Below are positions 8,826 to 17,944 of a stretch of DNA of 64,000 nt, one piece after another. The stretch lies in contig PBSL01000014.1 of the NCBI GenBank assembly GCA_002726205.1, positions 58,920-122,919 of the forward strand, written 5' to 3'. A model generated the notes under the pieces. It was given only the letters and a program-made list of their open reading frames with translations. It made no database searches and was not told the DNA's origin. The position numbers were made by a program, and so were the translations under genes. How positions within the stretch are numbered: the stretch's first letter is position 1; the number at the start of each line of letters is the position of its first letter. This DNA is from Planctomycetaceae bacterium. GTDB taxonomy: Bacteria; Planctomycetota; Planctomycetia; Planctomycetales; Planctomycetaceae.

Positions 8826-10313
8826 ATGAGAAGGAATGCCTCCTGGTTCTGGTTGATGATCGTTGTGTGTGCGAGCGGTTTGGATGCACGGGGCGATGAC
8901 GTTTCGTTGCGGCCACGACAAACCGCGTCAGAAAAGCCGCCCAACGTTTTGTTCATTGCGATAGACGACCTGCGGCCGGAACTGGGGGCATTTGGTGTTT
9001 CGTATGCCCCGACGCCGAATCTTGACCGGCTGGCCAGGCAGGGAGTGGCCTTCACCCGTCATTTCGTACAGGTTCCAACCTGTGGCGCCTCGCGCTATGC
9101 GTTGTTGACCGGTCGCAGTCCCGCCGAATCCGGGGTCACCCGATCCAACGCAGCGTGTTACCAGGGGAATTCGGCCCTCTCAGCCCAAGAACTGCCTGGG
9201 GCTCAGACGCTGCCCGAGTTGTTTCGCCGCAGTGGTTATCGCACGGTTCTGATCGGCAAGATTTCTCACACGCCGGACGGACGAGTGTTTTCCTACAACG
9301 GAAAAGGCGACGGGCGTCATGAACTGCCCAATGCGTGGGACGAACTGGCGACGCCTTTTGGATCCTGGAAGCGTGGATGGGGAACATTCTTCGCCTACCG
9401 AGGAGGACGCCATCGGGAAGACGGAGGAGGTCATCGCGACCTGATGGAGTTCACTGCCGAAAAGGACGAGGATCTGCCCGATGGCCTGATGGCCCAGACG
9501 GCGATCAGGACGCTCGAGAAATTCCGGGACACCGGGCGGCCCTTCTTCATGGGGCTGGGGTTCTTCAAACCCCACTTGCCGTTTGTTGCGACCCGTCGCG
9601 ACTGGGAGGCCATGGCCGATGTTGCGGTTCCGACGCCACGGCATCCGGACCCGGTCAAGTCTCCCAACTGGCATGCCAGCGGCGAATTCTACAAGTACAA
9701 GGCGGCGTTCAAGAAGACGCGACCATTGGCCGAAAAGGACAGCCTGGCGGCCCGGCGGGCCTACCTGGCCTGCGTGCGGTTCACCGACCGCCAGGTGGGG
9801 AAGGTGCTCGACGCACTGGAACGCCTCGACCTGGCTCGTGACACGATCGTGGTGGTCTGGGGCGATCATGGCTGGTTTTTGGGCGAGGTTGCTCTCTGGG
9901 GAAAACACACGGTGTTTGAGAGAGCATTGCGCAGCCCACTGATAATTCGGGCGCCGGGACGCATCAAGCGGGCCGGGCGACGCAGCGAAGCAATCGTGGA
10001 AACGCTCGATATTTATCCGACGTTGATCGACCTCTGCCGACCGTCTTTCCGGAAGACCCGTTATCGGCTCGACGGAAAGAGCCTGGGGCCGATTCTCAGG
10101 GACCAGGCCCGGTCGGTTCGGGTGGCGGCCACCAGTTACTGGGGCCGTGCAATCAGCCTGCGGACAAAGACTCATCGCCTGATCGCCAGGACCGGTCCCA
10201 AGGGCCTGTCCCGGGTGGAACTTTATGACCTTGGTGATGGACCCGACCCGGTTTCCAACGTGGCCAAAAGCCAGCCGGATGTCACCAGGGATCTGTTGAA
10301 ACTGCTTCGCTGA
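8826..10313 (+). CDS. Secreted sulfatase, iduronate-2-sulfatase type
   Basis: 495 aa with a signal peptide (about 1-22). NVLFIAIDDLRPELGAFG supplies the metal-binding Asp pair (Asp47/48). VPTCGASRYALLTGR contains the C-x-A-x-R formylglycine site at Cys86, so activity would need a formylglycine-generating enzyme, not present in this window. GFFKPHLPF and VVWGDHGWFLGE are the other conserved blocks. The DDLRPELGAFG/GFFKPHLPF signature matches iduronate-2-sulfatase-like (S1_7-type) enzymes that desulfate polysaccharides. It is the last gene of a three-gene operon and ends 10 bp before a convergent DUF1501 gene. Confidence 0.95.
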   Translation: MRRNASWFWLMIVVCASGLDARGDDVSLRPRQTASEKPPNVLFIAIDDLRPELGAFGVSYAPTPNLDRLARQGVAFTRHFVQVPTCGASRYALLTGRSPAESGVTRSNAACYQGNSALSAQELPGAQTLPELFRRSGYRTVLIGKISHTPDGRVFSYNGKGDGRHELPNAWDELATPFGSWKRGWGTFFAYRGGRHREDGGGHRDLMEFTAEKDEDLPDGLMAQTAIRTLEKFRDTGRPFFMGLGFFKPHLPFVATRRDWEAMADVAVPTPRHPDPVKSPNWHASGEFYKYKAAFKKTRPLAEKDSLAARRAYLACVRFTDRQVGKVLDALERLDLARDTIVVVWGDHGWFLGEVALWGKHTVFERALRSPLIIRAPGRIKRAGRRSEAIVETLDIYPTLIDLCRPSFRKTRYRLDGKSLGPILRDQARSVRVAATSYWGRAISLRTKTHRLIARTGPKGLSRVELYDLGDGPDPVSNVAKSQPDVTRDLLKLLR

Positions 10314-10323
10314 CGATCGGGGG

Positions 10324-11820
10324 TCAGGACGATGCCACCGCATGGCGAGGACGGGCGAGGATGTCCTCGACGACCTTGCCGCCCAGGTTGGTCAGCCGCA
10401 CGTTGAGGCCACGATGGTTGATCGACAACGTTTCGTGGTCGAGTCCAAACAGGTGAAGCAGCGTGGCCTGGAAATCGTTGACGTGGACAGGGTTTTCGGC
10501 CGGGGCCCAGCCCAGCTCGTCGGTCTTGCCGTAAACAGTTCCGCCCTTCACTCCGCCGCCGGCCATCCAGACACTGAAGGCATACGGGTGGTGATCGCGT
10601 CCGTCGTTGCCCTGCCCCAGGGGCGTGCGGCCGAATTCGCTGGCCCAGACCACCAGTGTCTCGTCGAGCAGGCCCCGTTGCTTGAGGTCCTTGAGTAATG
10701 CGGCGATCGGCCGGTCGGCCATTTCGCAGTTCCAGGCCAGGTCGTGTTTCAGGCGGCTGTGCTGGTCCCAGGACGCGTGCACGATATTCACGAAACGTAC
10801 GCCCCGTTCGACCAGTCGCCGGGCCAGCAGGCAGTTGGTCGAAAAGCGGTGGTAGGTGTCGCCGATCTGCATCGACGCGGTCGGTCGCGGGGAAACACGG
10901 CCAACACCGTAGGCGTCGAGTGTCTGGCGGGTTTCTGTCGAGAGGTCGGTCAACTCCGGTGCCGCCGTTTGCATGCGGAAGGCCAGTTCGTACTGGGCAA
11001 TGCGACTGATGATTTCCGGATCGCGGATCTGACGATGTCTCAAGTCGTTGAGTTGCCGAATCGCGTTAAGAGTTCGCCGCTGATTTCCGGAACCAATACC
11101 ATCGGGATTGGAGAGATAAAGGACCGGGTCGCCACGGTCGCGGAAGGGGACACCCTGGTAGGTCGAGGGCAGAAAACCACTGGACCAGTTGGTCGATCCG
11201 CCACTGGCACCTCGCCCGGCCGTCAGCACCACGTAACCGGGCAGGTTGTTCGATTCGCTGCCGAGACCATAGACGAGCCATGATCCAATCGTGGGTCGGC
11301 CCATGGCGGCCTTGCCGCAACTGAGGAGCAACTGCCCGGGATGGTGATTGAATTGTTCGCCGTGAACGGTACGGATCAACGCGATGTCGTCAGCGCAGTC
11401 CCCGATGCGACCGATCATGTCAGAGTACTCGATCCCACACTCGCCACGTTGATGGAACCGGGCCGGGGAACCTTTCAGGACGGCCTTGTCTTTTTTGATG
11501 AAGGCAAACTCGGCGGATTTCAGCAGCGAGTCGGGCAGCCGTTTGCCATCCCTGCGGTTGAGAATCGGTTTGGGGTCGAAGAGATCAACATGGCTGGGGC
11601 CGCCGGCCATGAAGAAAAAGATGCAGCGCTTGGCCGTGGGGGCAAAGTGTGTGGCCCTGGGCGCCAGTGATCCGGAGGATGCCGCCGGCAGGTCCTGCTG
11701 CAGAAGCGAGGCCAGCGCTGCACCACCGAGTCCGCTGGCCGAACTGGCCAGGAAATCACGTCGGGTGGCTCGTTGGTTCGCTGTGGGCAGCGGGTGTTGA
11801 TGAGGCATGTTGGTCGGCAA
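10324..11820 (-). CDS. DUF1501 family exported protein, partner of the cytochrome gene at 11833
   Basis: 498 aa from the ATG at 11820; a second in-frame ATG at 11808 is possible. The Tat signal is TRRDFLASSASGLGG. DUF1501 blocks include FFFMAGGPSHVDLFDPKP, LSCGKAAMGRPTIGSWL, LARRLVERGVRFVNIVH and VVWASEFGRTPLGQGNDGRD. It lies 12 bp downstream of a cytochrome/DUF1549/DUF1553 gene, the usual pairing. Of the six DUF1501 proteins here it looks most like the one at 7327, which also ends in a LLHLFGLDHE-type helix. No catalytic activity can be assigned. Confidence 0.95.
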   Translation of the reverse strand: MPTNMPHQHPLPTANQRATRRDFLASSASGLGGAALASLLQQDLPAASSGSLAPRATHFAPTAKRCIFFFMAGGPSHVDLFDPKPILNRRDGKRLPDSLLKSAEFAFIKKDKAVLKGSPARFHQRGECGIEYSDMIGRIGDCADDIALIRTVHGEQFNHHPGQLLLSCGKAAMGRPTIGSWLVYGLGSESNNLPGYVVLTAGRGASGGSTNWSSGFLPSTYQGVPFRDRGDPVLYLSNPDGIGSGNQRRTLNAIRQLNDLRHRQIRDPEIISRIAQYELAFRMQTAAPELTDLSTETRQTLDAYGVGRVSPRPTASMQIGDTYHRFSTNCLLARRLVERGVRFVNIVHASWDQHSRLKHDLAWNCEMADRPIAALLKDLKQRGLLDETLVVWASEFGRTPLGQGNDGRDHHPYAFSVWMAGGGVKGGTVYGKTDELGWAPAENPVHVNDFQATLLHLFGLDHETLSINHRGLNVRLTNLGGKVVEDILARPRHAVASS

Positions 11821-11832
11821 TCTGCGAGAAAA

Positions 11833-14361
11833 CTATTCCCGGGTGACGAACTCGTCGAGGTTCAGGATGGCCCGGGCCACGGCAATCCAGGCCGCCGTTG
11901 TGCCATGGTCGGTGTCGGGTGCCGGGTATTCCCCGATCATGCGAATGGCCTCGGAGGCGTGCTCGCGATACCAGTTGTGTTCGGCGACAAACAGCGATTC
12001 AAGAACCCGTGTTTCCTGCCTGGTGAATGGTCGCGAAATGGTCCGTTCACCCACTCTGCGGATGCGTGTCTTGCGGTGGCCCTTGGCCAGGGCCAGGTCG
12101 CGGCCCAGTGCCTGGGCACACTCGAAGAAGACGGGATCGTTCAACGTCACCAGGGCCTGCAGTGGGGTGTTGGAGCGGGTCCGAGTGGCCTGACAAATGT
12201 TGCTTTCCGGGCCGTCAAACATCACCAGACTCGGATAGGGGTTGGTGCGTTTGAAGTGAATGTACATGCCGCGACGGTAGCGCTGAGGCCGATTCGAGAC
12301 GATCCAGCGGGTCTTGTACTTGTAGGCCAGGTCCCTGGTGGCCGCTGGTGCCTGGGGATGGATGGTTGGCCCGCCGACCTGGTGGTGGATCAGCCCCCCG
12401 GCATCAAGGAAAAGGTCCCGGACGATTTCTGCCTCAACCCGGAAACGTGACTGCCGGGCCAGCAGCCGGTTGTCCGGGTCGATCGTCAGGAGCCGTGGCG
12501 ATTGACGGGACGACTGCCGGTAGGTGGCGGACATGAGGATTGTCTTGACCACGTGTTTGCGATCCCAGCCGGAGTCCATCAACTCGACCGCCAGCCAGTC
12601 CAGCAGGCGGGGATGAGTGGGAGGTTGTCCCTGCGATCCAAAGTCGTCGACGGTGCTGACGATCGGGGCTCCGAAGAGATGTTTCCAGAAATGGTTGACC
12701 GCCACCCGCGCCGCCAGGGGGTTGTCGCGGCGGACCATCCAGCGGGCCAGGTCGAGCCGGTCCGCGTTCTTCTGACGAGGCTTCAACGCAGGAAACACCG
12801 CGGGGGTGGAGGCGGCGACCTGTTCTCCCTTCTGTTTGAAATCACCTCGCAGCAACAAGTGTGTCGCTTGTCGGTTCTTGGGCTTTTCCCGCAGGGTCAT
12901 GATGTAGGGGCGGGGCAGGTGCCGTTTCTGGACCGAGAGTTGTGCGATGGCCTTGTCGGTGTCGTCGGAGCGAGCGGAGAGTGTTTTCCAGAATGACGAG
13001 ACGATTTCGCGTTGCCCGGCGGAGAGGTCGGCGGCGGGGCGAGCCAGACTTTCTCGTAGCGGTTTGGCAACATCCAGAGGTTGTAGCTTGCCCGCGACGG
13101 CCTTGAGGTCGTTCTTCAGCGAGGCCTGCCAATGCGAAAGGTCCCGGTGCTTCTTCATTGTCGCCAGGGTGGCTTTGCGAGACTTCAGGCGTTTGCTGTG
13201 GGCGTCGAAAGTGGCACGGGCCTGCTGGTGGCGGGCCTGGTCGGCAGGAGTGCCCTTGATGTCGATGTCGTGCTCCTCGACGTTATTGAAGAACGAGTAG
13301 ACCTGGTAGAACTCCTTCAACGTGATCGGGTCATACTTGTGGGAATGGCATTGCACGCAACCAAGCGTGATTCCCAGGACGGACGTCGCTGTTGTGTTGA
13401 CCCGATCCACCGTCTCGCGATTGCGATAATCTTCACGATTAATGCCCGATTCGTTGTTCTTGATGTTCATTCGATGCAGGCCGGTGGCGATCCGCTGGTC
13501 GATCGTGGCCGCAGGCAGCAAGTCGCCGGCGAGTTGCTCGATGATGAATCGATCGTAGGGCTGGTTGCTGTTGATCGAGTTGATGACCCAGTCGCGATAT
13601 CGCCAGGCATTGGGCCGCACGTCGTCGCGTTCGTAGCCGAAGCTGTCGGCATAGCGGGCGAGGTCCAGCCAGTGGCGGCCCCAGCGTTCGCCGAAGTGGT
13701 CCGACGTGAGCAACTCATCGACGAGTTTCCCGTAGGCATCTTCGGAGCGGTCCTCGAGAAATCGGTCGATCTGTTTCCTGGAAGGCAACAGCCCGAGCAG
13801 GTCGATCGAGAGCCGGCGGATCAGCGTGTGTCGCTCGGCTTCAGGTGCCGGTTGCAGGCCGGCTCGCTGCAGGCGGTCAGTAATGAAATGGTCGATCGGG
13901 GAGAGGCCGGGATCACCTTTTGTCGGTGTCGCAGGCCGTTTCGGGGCAACGAATGCCCAGTGCCGCGAATAGACGGCGCCTTCGTCGATCCATTTTCGCA
14001 GAATGGCGATTTCCTGTTTGCTGAGAGCGGGAGCCTCCAGCGGCATCCGCAGTTCCTTGTCGGTCGAGAGCACACGGAGCAACAGGTGACTGGCGGCTGA
14101 CTGGCCCGGAACGATTGCTCTGTTGCCCGAGTCGGCGTTGGCCGTGGCGGCGGTGCGGGTGTGCAATGCCAGGCCGGCCTTCTGGTCGGACGGGCCGTGA
14201 CAAACGAAACACCGCCTTGCCAGCAGGGGCTGGATGTCCCGGCTGAAGCTGACCTTGCCCGGGGAGTCTTCGCCGAGGGCCGTCAGTGCCAGCGAGATCA
14301 CGGTGACCAGGCCGGCGACGGAAACGCGCACAAATCGTTGATCGCGAGGCTGCGGGGCCAT
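11833..14361 (-). CDS. Cytochrome-c-like (PSCyt1) DUF1549/DUF1553 protein
   Basis: 842 aa with a signal anchor at about residues 12-30. The cytochrome-like part has [18 protein letters not shown] (Cys51, Cys54, His55). DUF1549 follows ([36 protein letters not shown]) with a second motif [13 protein letters not shown]. The DUF1553 part ([45 protein letters not shown]) ends near [13 protein letters not shown]. It is the middle gene of a reverse-strand operon: esterase (20 bp upstream), this gene, DUF1501 (12 bp downstream). Unlike the paralogue at 4143 it has no inserted beta domain, which explains its usual length. Confidence 0.95.
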   Translation of the reverse strand: MAPQPRDQRFVRVSVAGLVTVISLALTALGEDSPGKVSFSRDIQPLLARRCFVCHGPSDQKAGLALHTRTAATANADSGNRAIVPGQSAASHLLLRVLSTDKELRMPLEAPALSKQEIAILRKWIDEGAVYSRHWAFVAPKRPATPTKGDPGLSPIDHFITDRLQRAGLQPAPEAERHTLIRRLSIDLLGLLPSRKQIDRFLEDRSEDAYGKLVDELLTSDHFGERWGRHWLDLARYADSFGYERDDVRPNAWRYRDWVINSINSNQPYDRFIIEQLAGDLLPAATIDQRIATGLHRMNIKNNESGINREDYRNRETVDRVNTTATSVLGITLGCVQCHSHKYDPITLKEFYQVYSFFNNVEEHDIDIKGTPADQARHQQARATFDAHSKRLKSRKATLATMKKHRDLSHWQASLKNDLKAVAGKLQPLDVAKPLRESLARPAADLSAGQREIVSSFWKTLSARSDDTDKAIAQLSVQKRHLPRPYIMTLREKPKNRQATHLLLRGDFKQKGEQVAASTPAVFPALKPRQKNADRLDLARWMVRRDNPLAARVAVNHFWKHLFGAPIVSTVDDFGSQGQPPTHPRLLDWLAVELMDSGWDRKHVVKTILMSATYRQSSRQSPRLLTIDPDNRLLARQSRFRVEAEIVRDLFLDAGGLIHHQVGGPTIHPQAPAATRDLAYKYKTRWIVSNRPQRYRRGMYIHFKRTNPYPSLVMFDGPESNICQATRTRSNTPLQALVTLNDPVFFECAQALGRDLALAKGHRKTRIRRVGERTISRPFTRQETRVLESLFVAEHNWYREHASEAIRMIGEYPAPDTDHGTTAAWIAVARAILNLDEFVTRE

Positions 14362-14380
14362 GTTTGTCTTCGTGGTCGTG

Positions 14381-15334
14381 CTAGCGGCGTGGTTTCGCCA
14401 AGCGGTTCTTGATCAGCCAATCCACAAAGGCGTGTCGCCACTTGTTGATCGGTGTTCCCAGGTCACGGATACCGTAACCGTGTCCTCCTTTATCGCGGAT
14501 AAACGTAGTGCAGGGTACCCCGGCTTGTCGGCAGGCCTTGGCAAACAGTTCGGTGTTGGTCACGCGGACGGCGCGATCATCGCGTGCGTGAGCCAGAAAA
14601 CTGGGCGGGGTATGGCGGGTCACATTTTGTTCACTCGAATACCGCAGCAGCTGGCTGGCACTCGGTGAAGGACCAAACAGCAGTTCCTGGTAACGGGGGC
14701 CGACGACCGATGTCTTCATCGTGAGCATCGGGTAGGCTCCCGCGAAAAAGTCGGGGCGACAACTCTGTCTTTCGACAGGATCTCGGTTGTCGGCATCCCC
14801 GCGATCAAATCGCGTGGCGACGGTGGCCGCCAGAATGCCACCGGCAGAAAAACCCAGAACACCGACGCGTTGAGGGTCGATCTGCCAGCGTTTCGCGTTG
14901 TGACGCACCAGTCTCATGGCTCGTCGCACGTCGGCTTCCATCGGAGTCATGCCATAGAAGTGCGACGTCGTCTTGGCGGTGCGGAATTTCAGGACGATGC
15001 CGATGACGGCGTGCCGTGACAGGAACCGGGCCACGTCGTTGCCCTCCTTGTCGATCACCACGCGGGTCAGCCCTCCTCCCGGACAGATCACCACCGCGGC
15101 CAGTGGCCGCCGGGGTGTTTCCCCGGGCAGGTGCACCGTCAGGGTGGGGCGATGTACGTCGTGGATGCTGCGGTCGATGACCCGTTTTCCGTCGCCTCGC
15201 TCGACCACCTTTTCTGTTTCGGTGATGCCCTGAGAACCCGGTGCCACGCCGGGCCAGAGTGGGACCTGGAGTGTTCCGGCGCGAGCGGACGGCGCCGTGG
15301 CAATAATTAGCGAGAGAAAAACCAGGTGTTTCAT
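14381..15334 (-). CDS. Exported alpha/beta-hydrolase, esterase/acetyl-xylan-esterase-like
   Basis: 317 aa from the ATG at 15334, chosen because it starts a compact signal peptide (KHLVFLSLIIATAPSARA); starts at 15346 and 15343 are also in frame. VVICPGGGLTRVV provides the oxyanion region (HGGG-like), VGVLGFSAGGILAATVA the nucleophile Ser, and LAHARDDRAV and GGHGYG the Asp and His. This combination is typical of small BD-FAE/Axe-type carbohydrate esterases that remove acyl groups from plant or algal polysaccharides. It is the first gene of a reverse operon with the cytochrome/DUF1549/DUF1553 and DUF1501 genes. The substrate is inferred, not shown. Confidence 0.92.
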   Translation of the reverse strand: MKHLVFLSLIIATAPSARAGTLQVPLWPGVAPGSQGITETEKVVERGDGKRVIDRSIHDVHRPTLTVHLPGETPRRPLAAVVICPGGGLTRVVIDKEGNDVARFLSRHAVIGIVLKFRTAKTTSHFYGMTPMEADVRRAMRLVRHNAKRWQIDPQRVGVLGFSAGGILAATVATRFDRGDADNRDPVERQSCRPDFFAGAYPMLTMKTSVVGPRYQELLFGPSPSASQLLRYSSEQNVTRHTPPSFLAHARDDRAVRVTNTELFAKACRQAGVPCTTFIRDKGGHGYGIRDLGTPINKWRHAFVDWLIKNRLAKPRR

Positions 15335-15713
15335 CGGGATCATCATCGTGTCCAGAGGGCGGGATCAATTCAGGTACGACGAGAGACAGGTTGGCGTGGT
15401 CTTGGTCTCACGCTCGGTGATTTCAGTCGGCATTGCCGGGTGAGGGGCGATGGCCGGGACGTGTTCGTCAGGGCGAACCAGTGCTCCCGGTGACGGCTGT
15501 CCTCGGCCAGCTATTGTATTGCAGCGGTTCCATTTGATTCTTGGCGACATCCGTTGATTTTGGTAGGCAACCCGGCGAGATGTCGTTCAACCTGCCGCTG
15601 GTCTGGCGTTCGATCCGCCCGGAATGTCTTGCAGCAAAAAGCAGTCGCGGGCGTTTGTGATGAGGTGGCGGGGGAGCCATAATCCGATTGATCACAAGGG
15701 CAGGGAGCAGACG
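15335..15713. other. Intergenic region between divergent genes
   Basis: 379 bp lie between the esterase start (-) and the Gfo/Idh/MocA start (+). On the reverse strand AATACAAT around 15510-15520 could be part of a -10 box for the esterase operon, but no matching -35 is clear. A GGGAG at about 15705 is a plausible ribosome binding site for the downstream gene. I see no small gene, RNA or repeat. Confidence 0.4.
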
Positions 15714-16991
15714 ATGTCTGAGAGCCGCCGGAAATTCCTGAAAGAATCCACTCTCTTCACCAGTGCGTTGTTGTTGCCTTCGACGGTGTCTGCAGCCAAC
15801 GAACGGCTCAATATCGGTGTGATCGGAGTGGCCGGACGGGGTGGCAGCAACCTGGCTGCGATGGCCGGCGAGAACATCGTGGCGCTGTGCGATGTCGACG
15901 CGAATCGACTGGGAGCCGCTTCGAAGTCGCACCCGCGTGCCCAAGGTTATGCCGATTACCGGAAACTGCTCGACCGCAAGGACCTGGACGCCGTGGTCGT
16001 CTCGACACCGGATCATCATCATGCGCCGGCCACCATCCGGGCCCTGGAACGCGGCCTGCACGTCTACTGCGAAAAACCCCTGACACACACCGTCCGCGAA
16101 GCACGCGTGATTGCCCGCGAGGCCGCCAAGCAGAAGGTGGCCACACAGATGGGGACCCAGAATCACGAGCACCCGGGCTACCTGAGATTGGTCGAGTTGC
16201 TCGAGACCAGGTCGATCGGTGATGTTCGGGAAGCTCACGTCATCACCGATCGTCCCGGACGCTGGTGGCCCCAGGGCCAGCAGTCGCCGGCCGGGAAAAA
16301 CAAGGTGCCCGGTCACCTGTCCTGGGACTTGTGGCTGGGGCCGGCCCGACCGCGGGATTTTCATCCGGCCTATGTCCCGTTTCGCTGGCGGGGCTGGTGG
16401 GATTTCGGCTGCGGGGCGATCGGCGACATGGCCATCCACCTGATGGACCCGAGCTTCTGGGGCCTGAAACTTGGCGGGAAGGTCCGGGTGACATCGATGG
16501 GGCCGCGGCCGCAGCCAGCCAGTGGGCCGACGTGGATGATCACCAAGTTCGAGTTCGGGCAACGTGGCGATCTGCCTCCGGTGGATGTGTTCTGGTACGA
16601 AGGCACCGCGCGTCCGGCGGCACCGATTGCCGCGGAACTGCCGATGAACGGTTCGTTGTTTGTCGGTGACAGGGGGCGGATTGCCATCGCCCACGGCGGA
16701 GACCCGAAGCTGTTGCCCGAGGAAAAGTTTGCCGACTTTTCCGGGCCCAAGCCCTACCTGCCCAAGTCGCCCGGTCATCACAGGCAGTGGATCAACGCCT
16801 GCAAGACCGGTAGCCCGACCGGGAGTCATTTCGGTTATGCCGGGCCGTTTACCGAAATCGTGCTGCTGGGCAACGTGGCCTACCGGGCGGGCCAGACCAT
16901 CGAGTACGACCCCGAAAAGATGAAGATTACCAACGTGCCCGACGCCAACGCGTTGCTGACCAAGACATACCGCAAGGGGTGGAAGGTCTAG
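15714..16991 (+). CDS. Tat-exported Gfo/Idh/MocA-family oxidoreductase
   Basis: 425 aa. The ATG at 15714 follows AGGGAGCAG and begins the Tat signal SRRKFLKESTLFTSA; an upstream in-frame start would bury it. The Rossmann motif is NIGVIGVAGRGGSN, followed by VVVSTPDHHHAPA and YCEKPLTH (Lys121 of EKP). The C-terminal domain has WWDFGCGAIGDMAIHLMDPS with the conserved His. This WW-DF-CG-GDMG/AIH signature marks the large planctomycete subgroup related to inositol 2-dehydrogenase-like exported proteins. The sugar substrate is unknown. The TAG stop is 39 bp before the amidohydrolase start, suggesting cotranscription. Confidence 0.94.
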   Translation: MSESRRKFLKESTLFTSALLLPSTVSAANERLNIGVIGVAGRGGSNLAAMAGENIVALCDVDANRLGAASKSHPRAQGYADYRKLLDRKDLDAVVVSTPDHHHAPATIRALERGLHVYCEKPLTHTVREARVIAREAAKQKVATQMGTQNHEHPGYLRLVELLETRSIGDVREAHVITDRPGRWWPQGQQSPAGKNKVPGHLSWDLWLGPARPRDFHPAYVPFRWRGWWDFGCGAIGDMAIHLMDPSFWGLKLGGKVRVTSMGPRPQPASGPTWMITKFEFGQRGDLPPVDVFWYEGTARPAAPIAAELPMNGSLFVGDRGRIAIAHGGDPKLLPEEKFADFSGPKPYLPKSPGHHRQWINACKTGSPTGSHFGYAGPFTEIVLLGNVAYRAGQTIEYDPEKMKITNVPDANALLTKTYRKGWKV

Positions 16992-17030
16992 TTGGCCGGA
17001 ACCCGACGAGATCGATTGCCGAGGAAAAAC

Positions 17031-17909
17031 ATGCCTGTTGCTCAGCTGGACATCATCGACTGTCATACGCATTTCTATGACCCCACGCGACCCGAGGGGA
17101 TTCCCTGGCCGCGGAAGGGGTCGTCGCTTTACCGCCAGGTCCTGCCCAAGCACCTGCGGGCGCTGGACCATGGAAAGCCGGTAACCGGGACGCTGATCAT
17201 CGAGGCCAGCAACCGGCTGGAAGACAACCAGTGGTTGCTCGACATCGCCGATGCGGATCCCTACGTCGTGGGCGTCGTCGGACATCTCGATCCCGGCCAC
17301 AAGAACTTTGCGGCTCACGTCAGGCGGTTCGCTCAGCACAGGTTGTTCCGCGGGATTCGCGTGGGCGAGGGGCTGGTGGCCGGGATGCTCAAGGCCGGTC
17401 GCGCGGAGACGCTGGACTTACTGGCCCGCTACGACCTGGCACTCGACGTCAACGGGGGGCCGACGATGCCCGCCGTGGTGGCCCGGTTGGCCAAGGTCCT
17501 GCCGTTGCTGCGGATCGTGATCAATCACCTCGGCAACGTGAAGCTCGACCGAAATCCTCCGTCAAAGGACTGGGTGGCGAACATGCAGGCGGCCGCCGCC
17601 CAGCCCAACGTGTTTTGCAAGGTCTCGGCGTTGGTCCAGGGAGCGACACGCGAGGGCGGCAAGGCACCGACGGATGCCGCCTTCTATCGGCCATACCTGG
17701 ATGTGGTCTGGAAGGCGTTCGGTGATGACCGGCTGATCTATGGCAGCGACTGGCCGGTGTCGGAAGGGGCGGCGACCTACAAACAACAGCAGAAGGTCGT
17801 GCTGGATTACGTCTCGGCCCGGGGTGAGGCGGCCTTGCGGGGGTTTTTCTCGTTGAATGCCAGAAAAGCCTACAAATGGGTCGAACGCGAGGGGCGTTTG
17901 AAGACGTGA
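17031..17909 (+). CDS. Amidohydrolase 2 family (TIM-barrel metallohydrolase)
   Basis: 292 aa. The ATG at 17031 is preceded by GAGGAAA; a TTG at 16992 would overlap the previous stop. IIDCHTHFYDP gives the H-x-H metal site (His12, His14), IVINHLGNVKLD a third His, FCKVSALVQ a conserved segment, and LIYGSDWPVSEG the catalytic Asp near the C-terminus. This is the Amidohydro_2 pattern (2-pyrone-4,6-dicarboxylate lactonase / L-fucono- or L-rhamnono-lactonase group). Next to a sugar oxidoreductase, a role opening the sugar lactone that enzyme makes is a reasonable inference. No signal peptide is visible, so it is probably cytoplasmic while its neighbour is exported. Confidence 0.92.
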   Translation: MPVAQLDIIDCHTHFYDPTRPEGIPWPRKGSSLYRQVLPKHLRALDHGKPVTGTLIIEASNRLEDNQWLLDIADADPYVVGVVGHLDPGHKNFAAHVRRFAQHRLFRGIRVGEGLVAGMLKAGRAETLDLLARYDLALDVNGGPTMPAVVARLAKVLPLLRIVINHLGNVKLDRNPPSKDWVANMQAAAAQPNVFCKVSALVQGATREGGKAPTDAAFYRPYLDVVWKAFGDDRLIYGSDWPVSEGAATYKQQQKVVLDYVSARGEAALRGFFSLNARKAYKWVEREGRLKT

Positions 17910-17944
17910 TCCCACCAGGAACCGGTGGCTACGACTCTCTGGGG

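Noticed and set aside
15468-17339. Very long open frame on the reverse strand (about 620 codons) opposite the Gfo/Idh/MocA and amidohydrolase genes
   Set aside because: It is antisense to two genes with clear family motifs, has no recognisable domain, and shows the Arg/Pro/Gly/His-rich composition of mirror frames in high-G+C DNA.
17912-17928. Possible terminator hairpin (CCACC/GGTGG) between convergent genes
   Set aside because: The stem is only five pairs and no T-rich tract follows on either strand.
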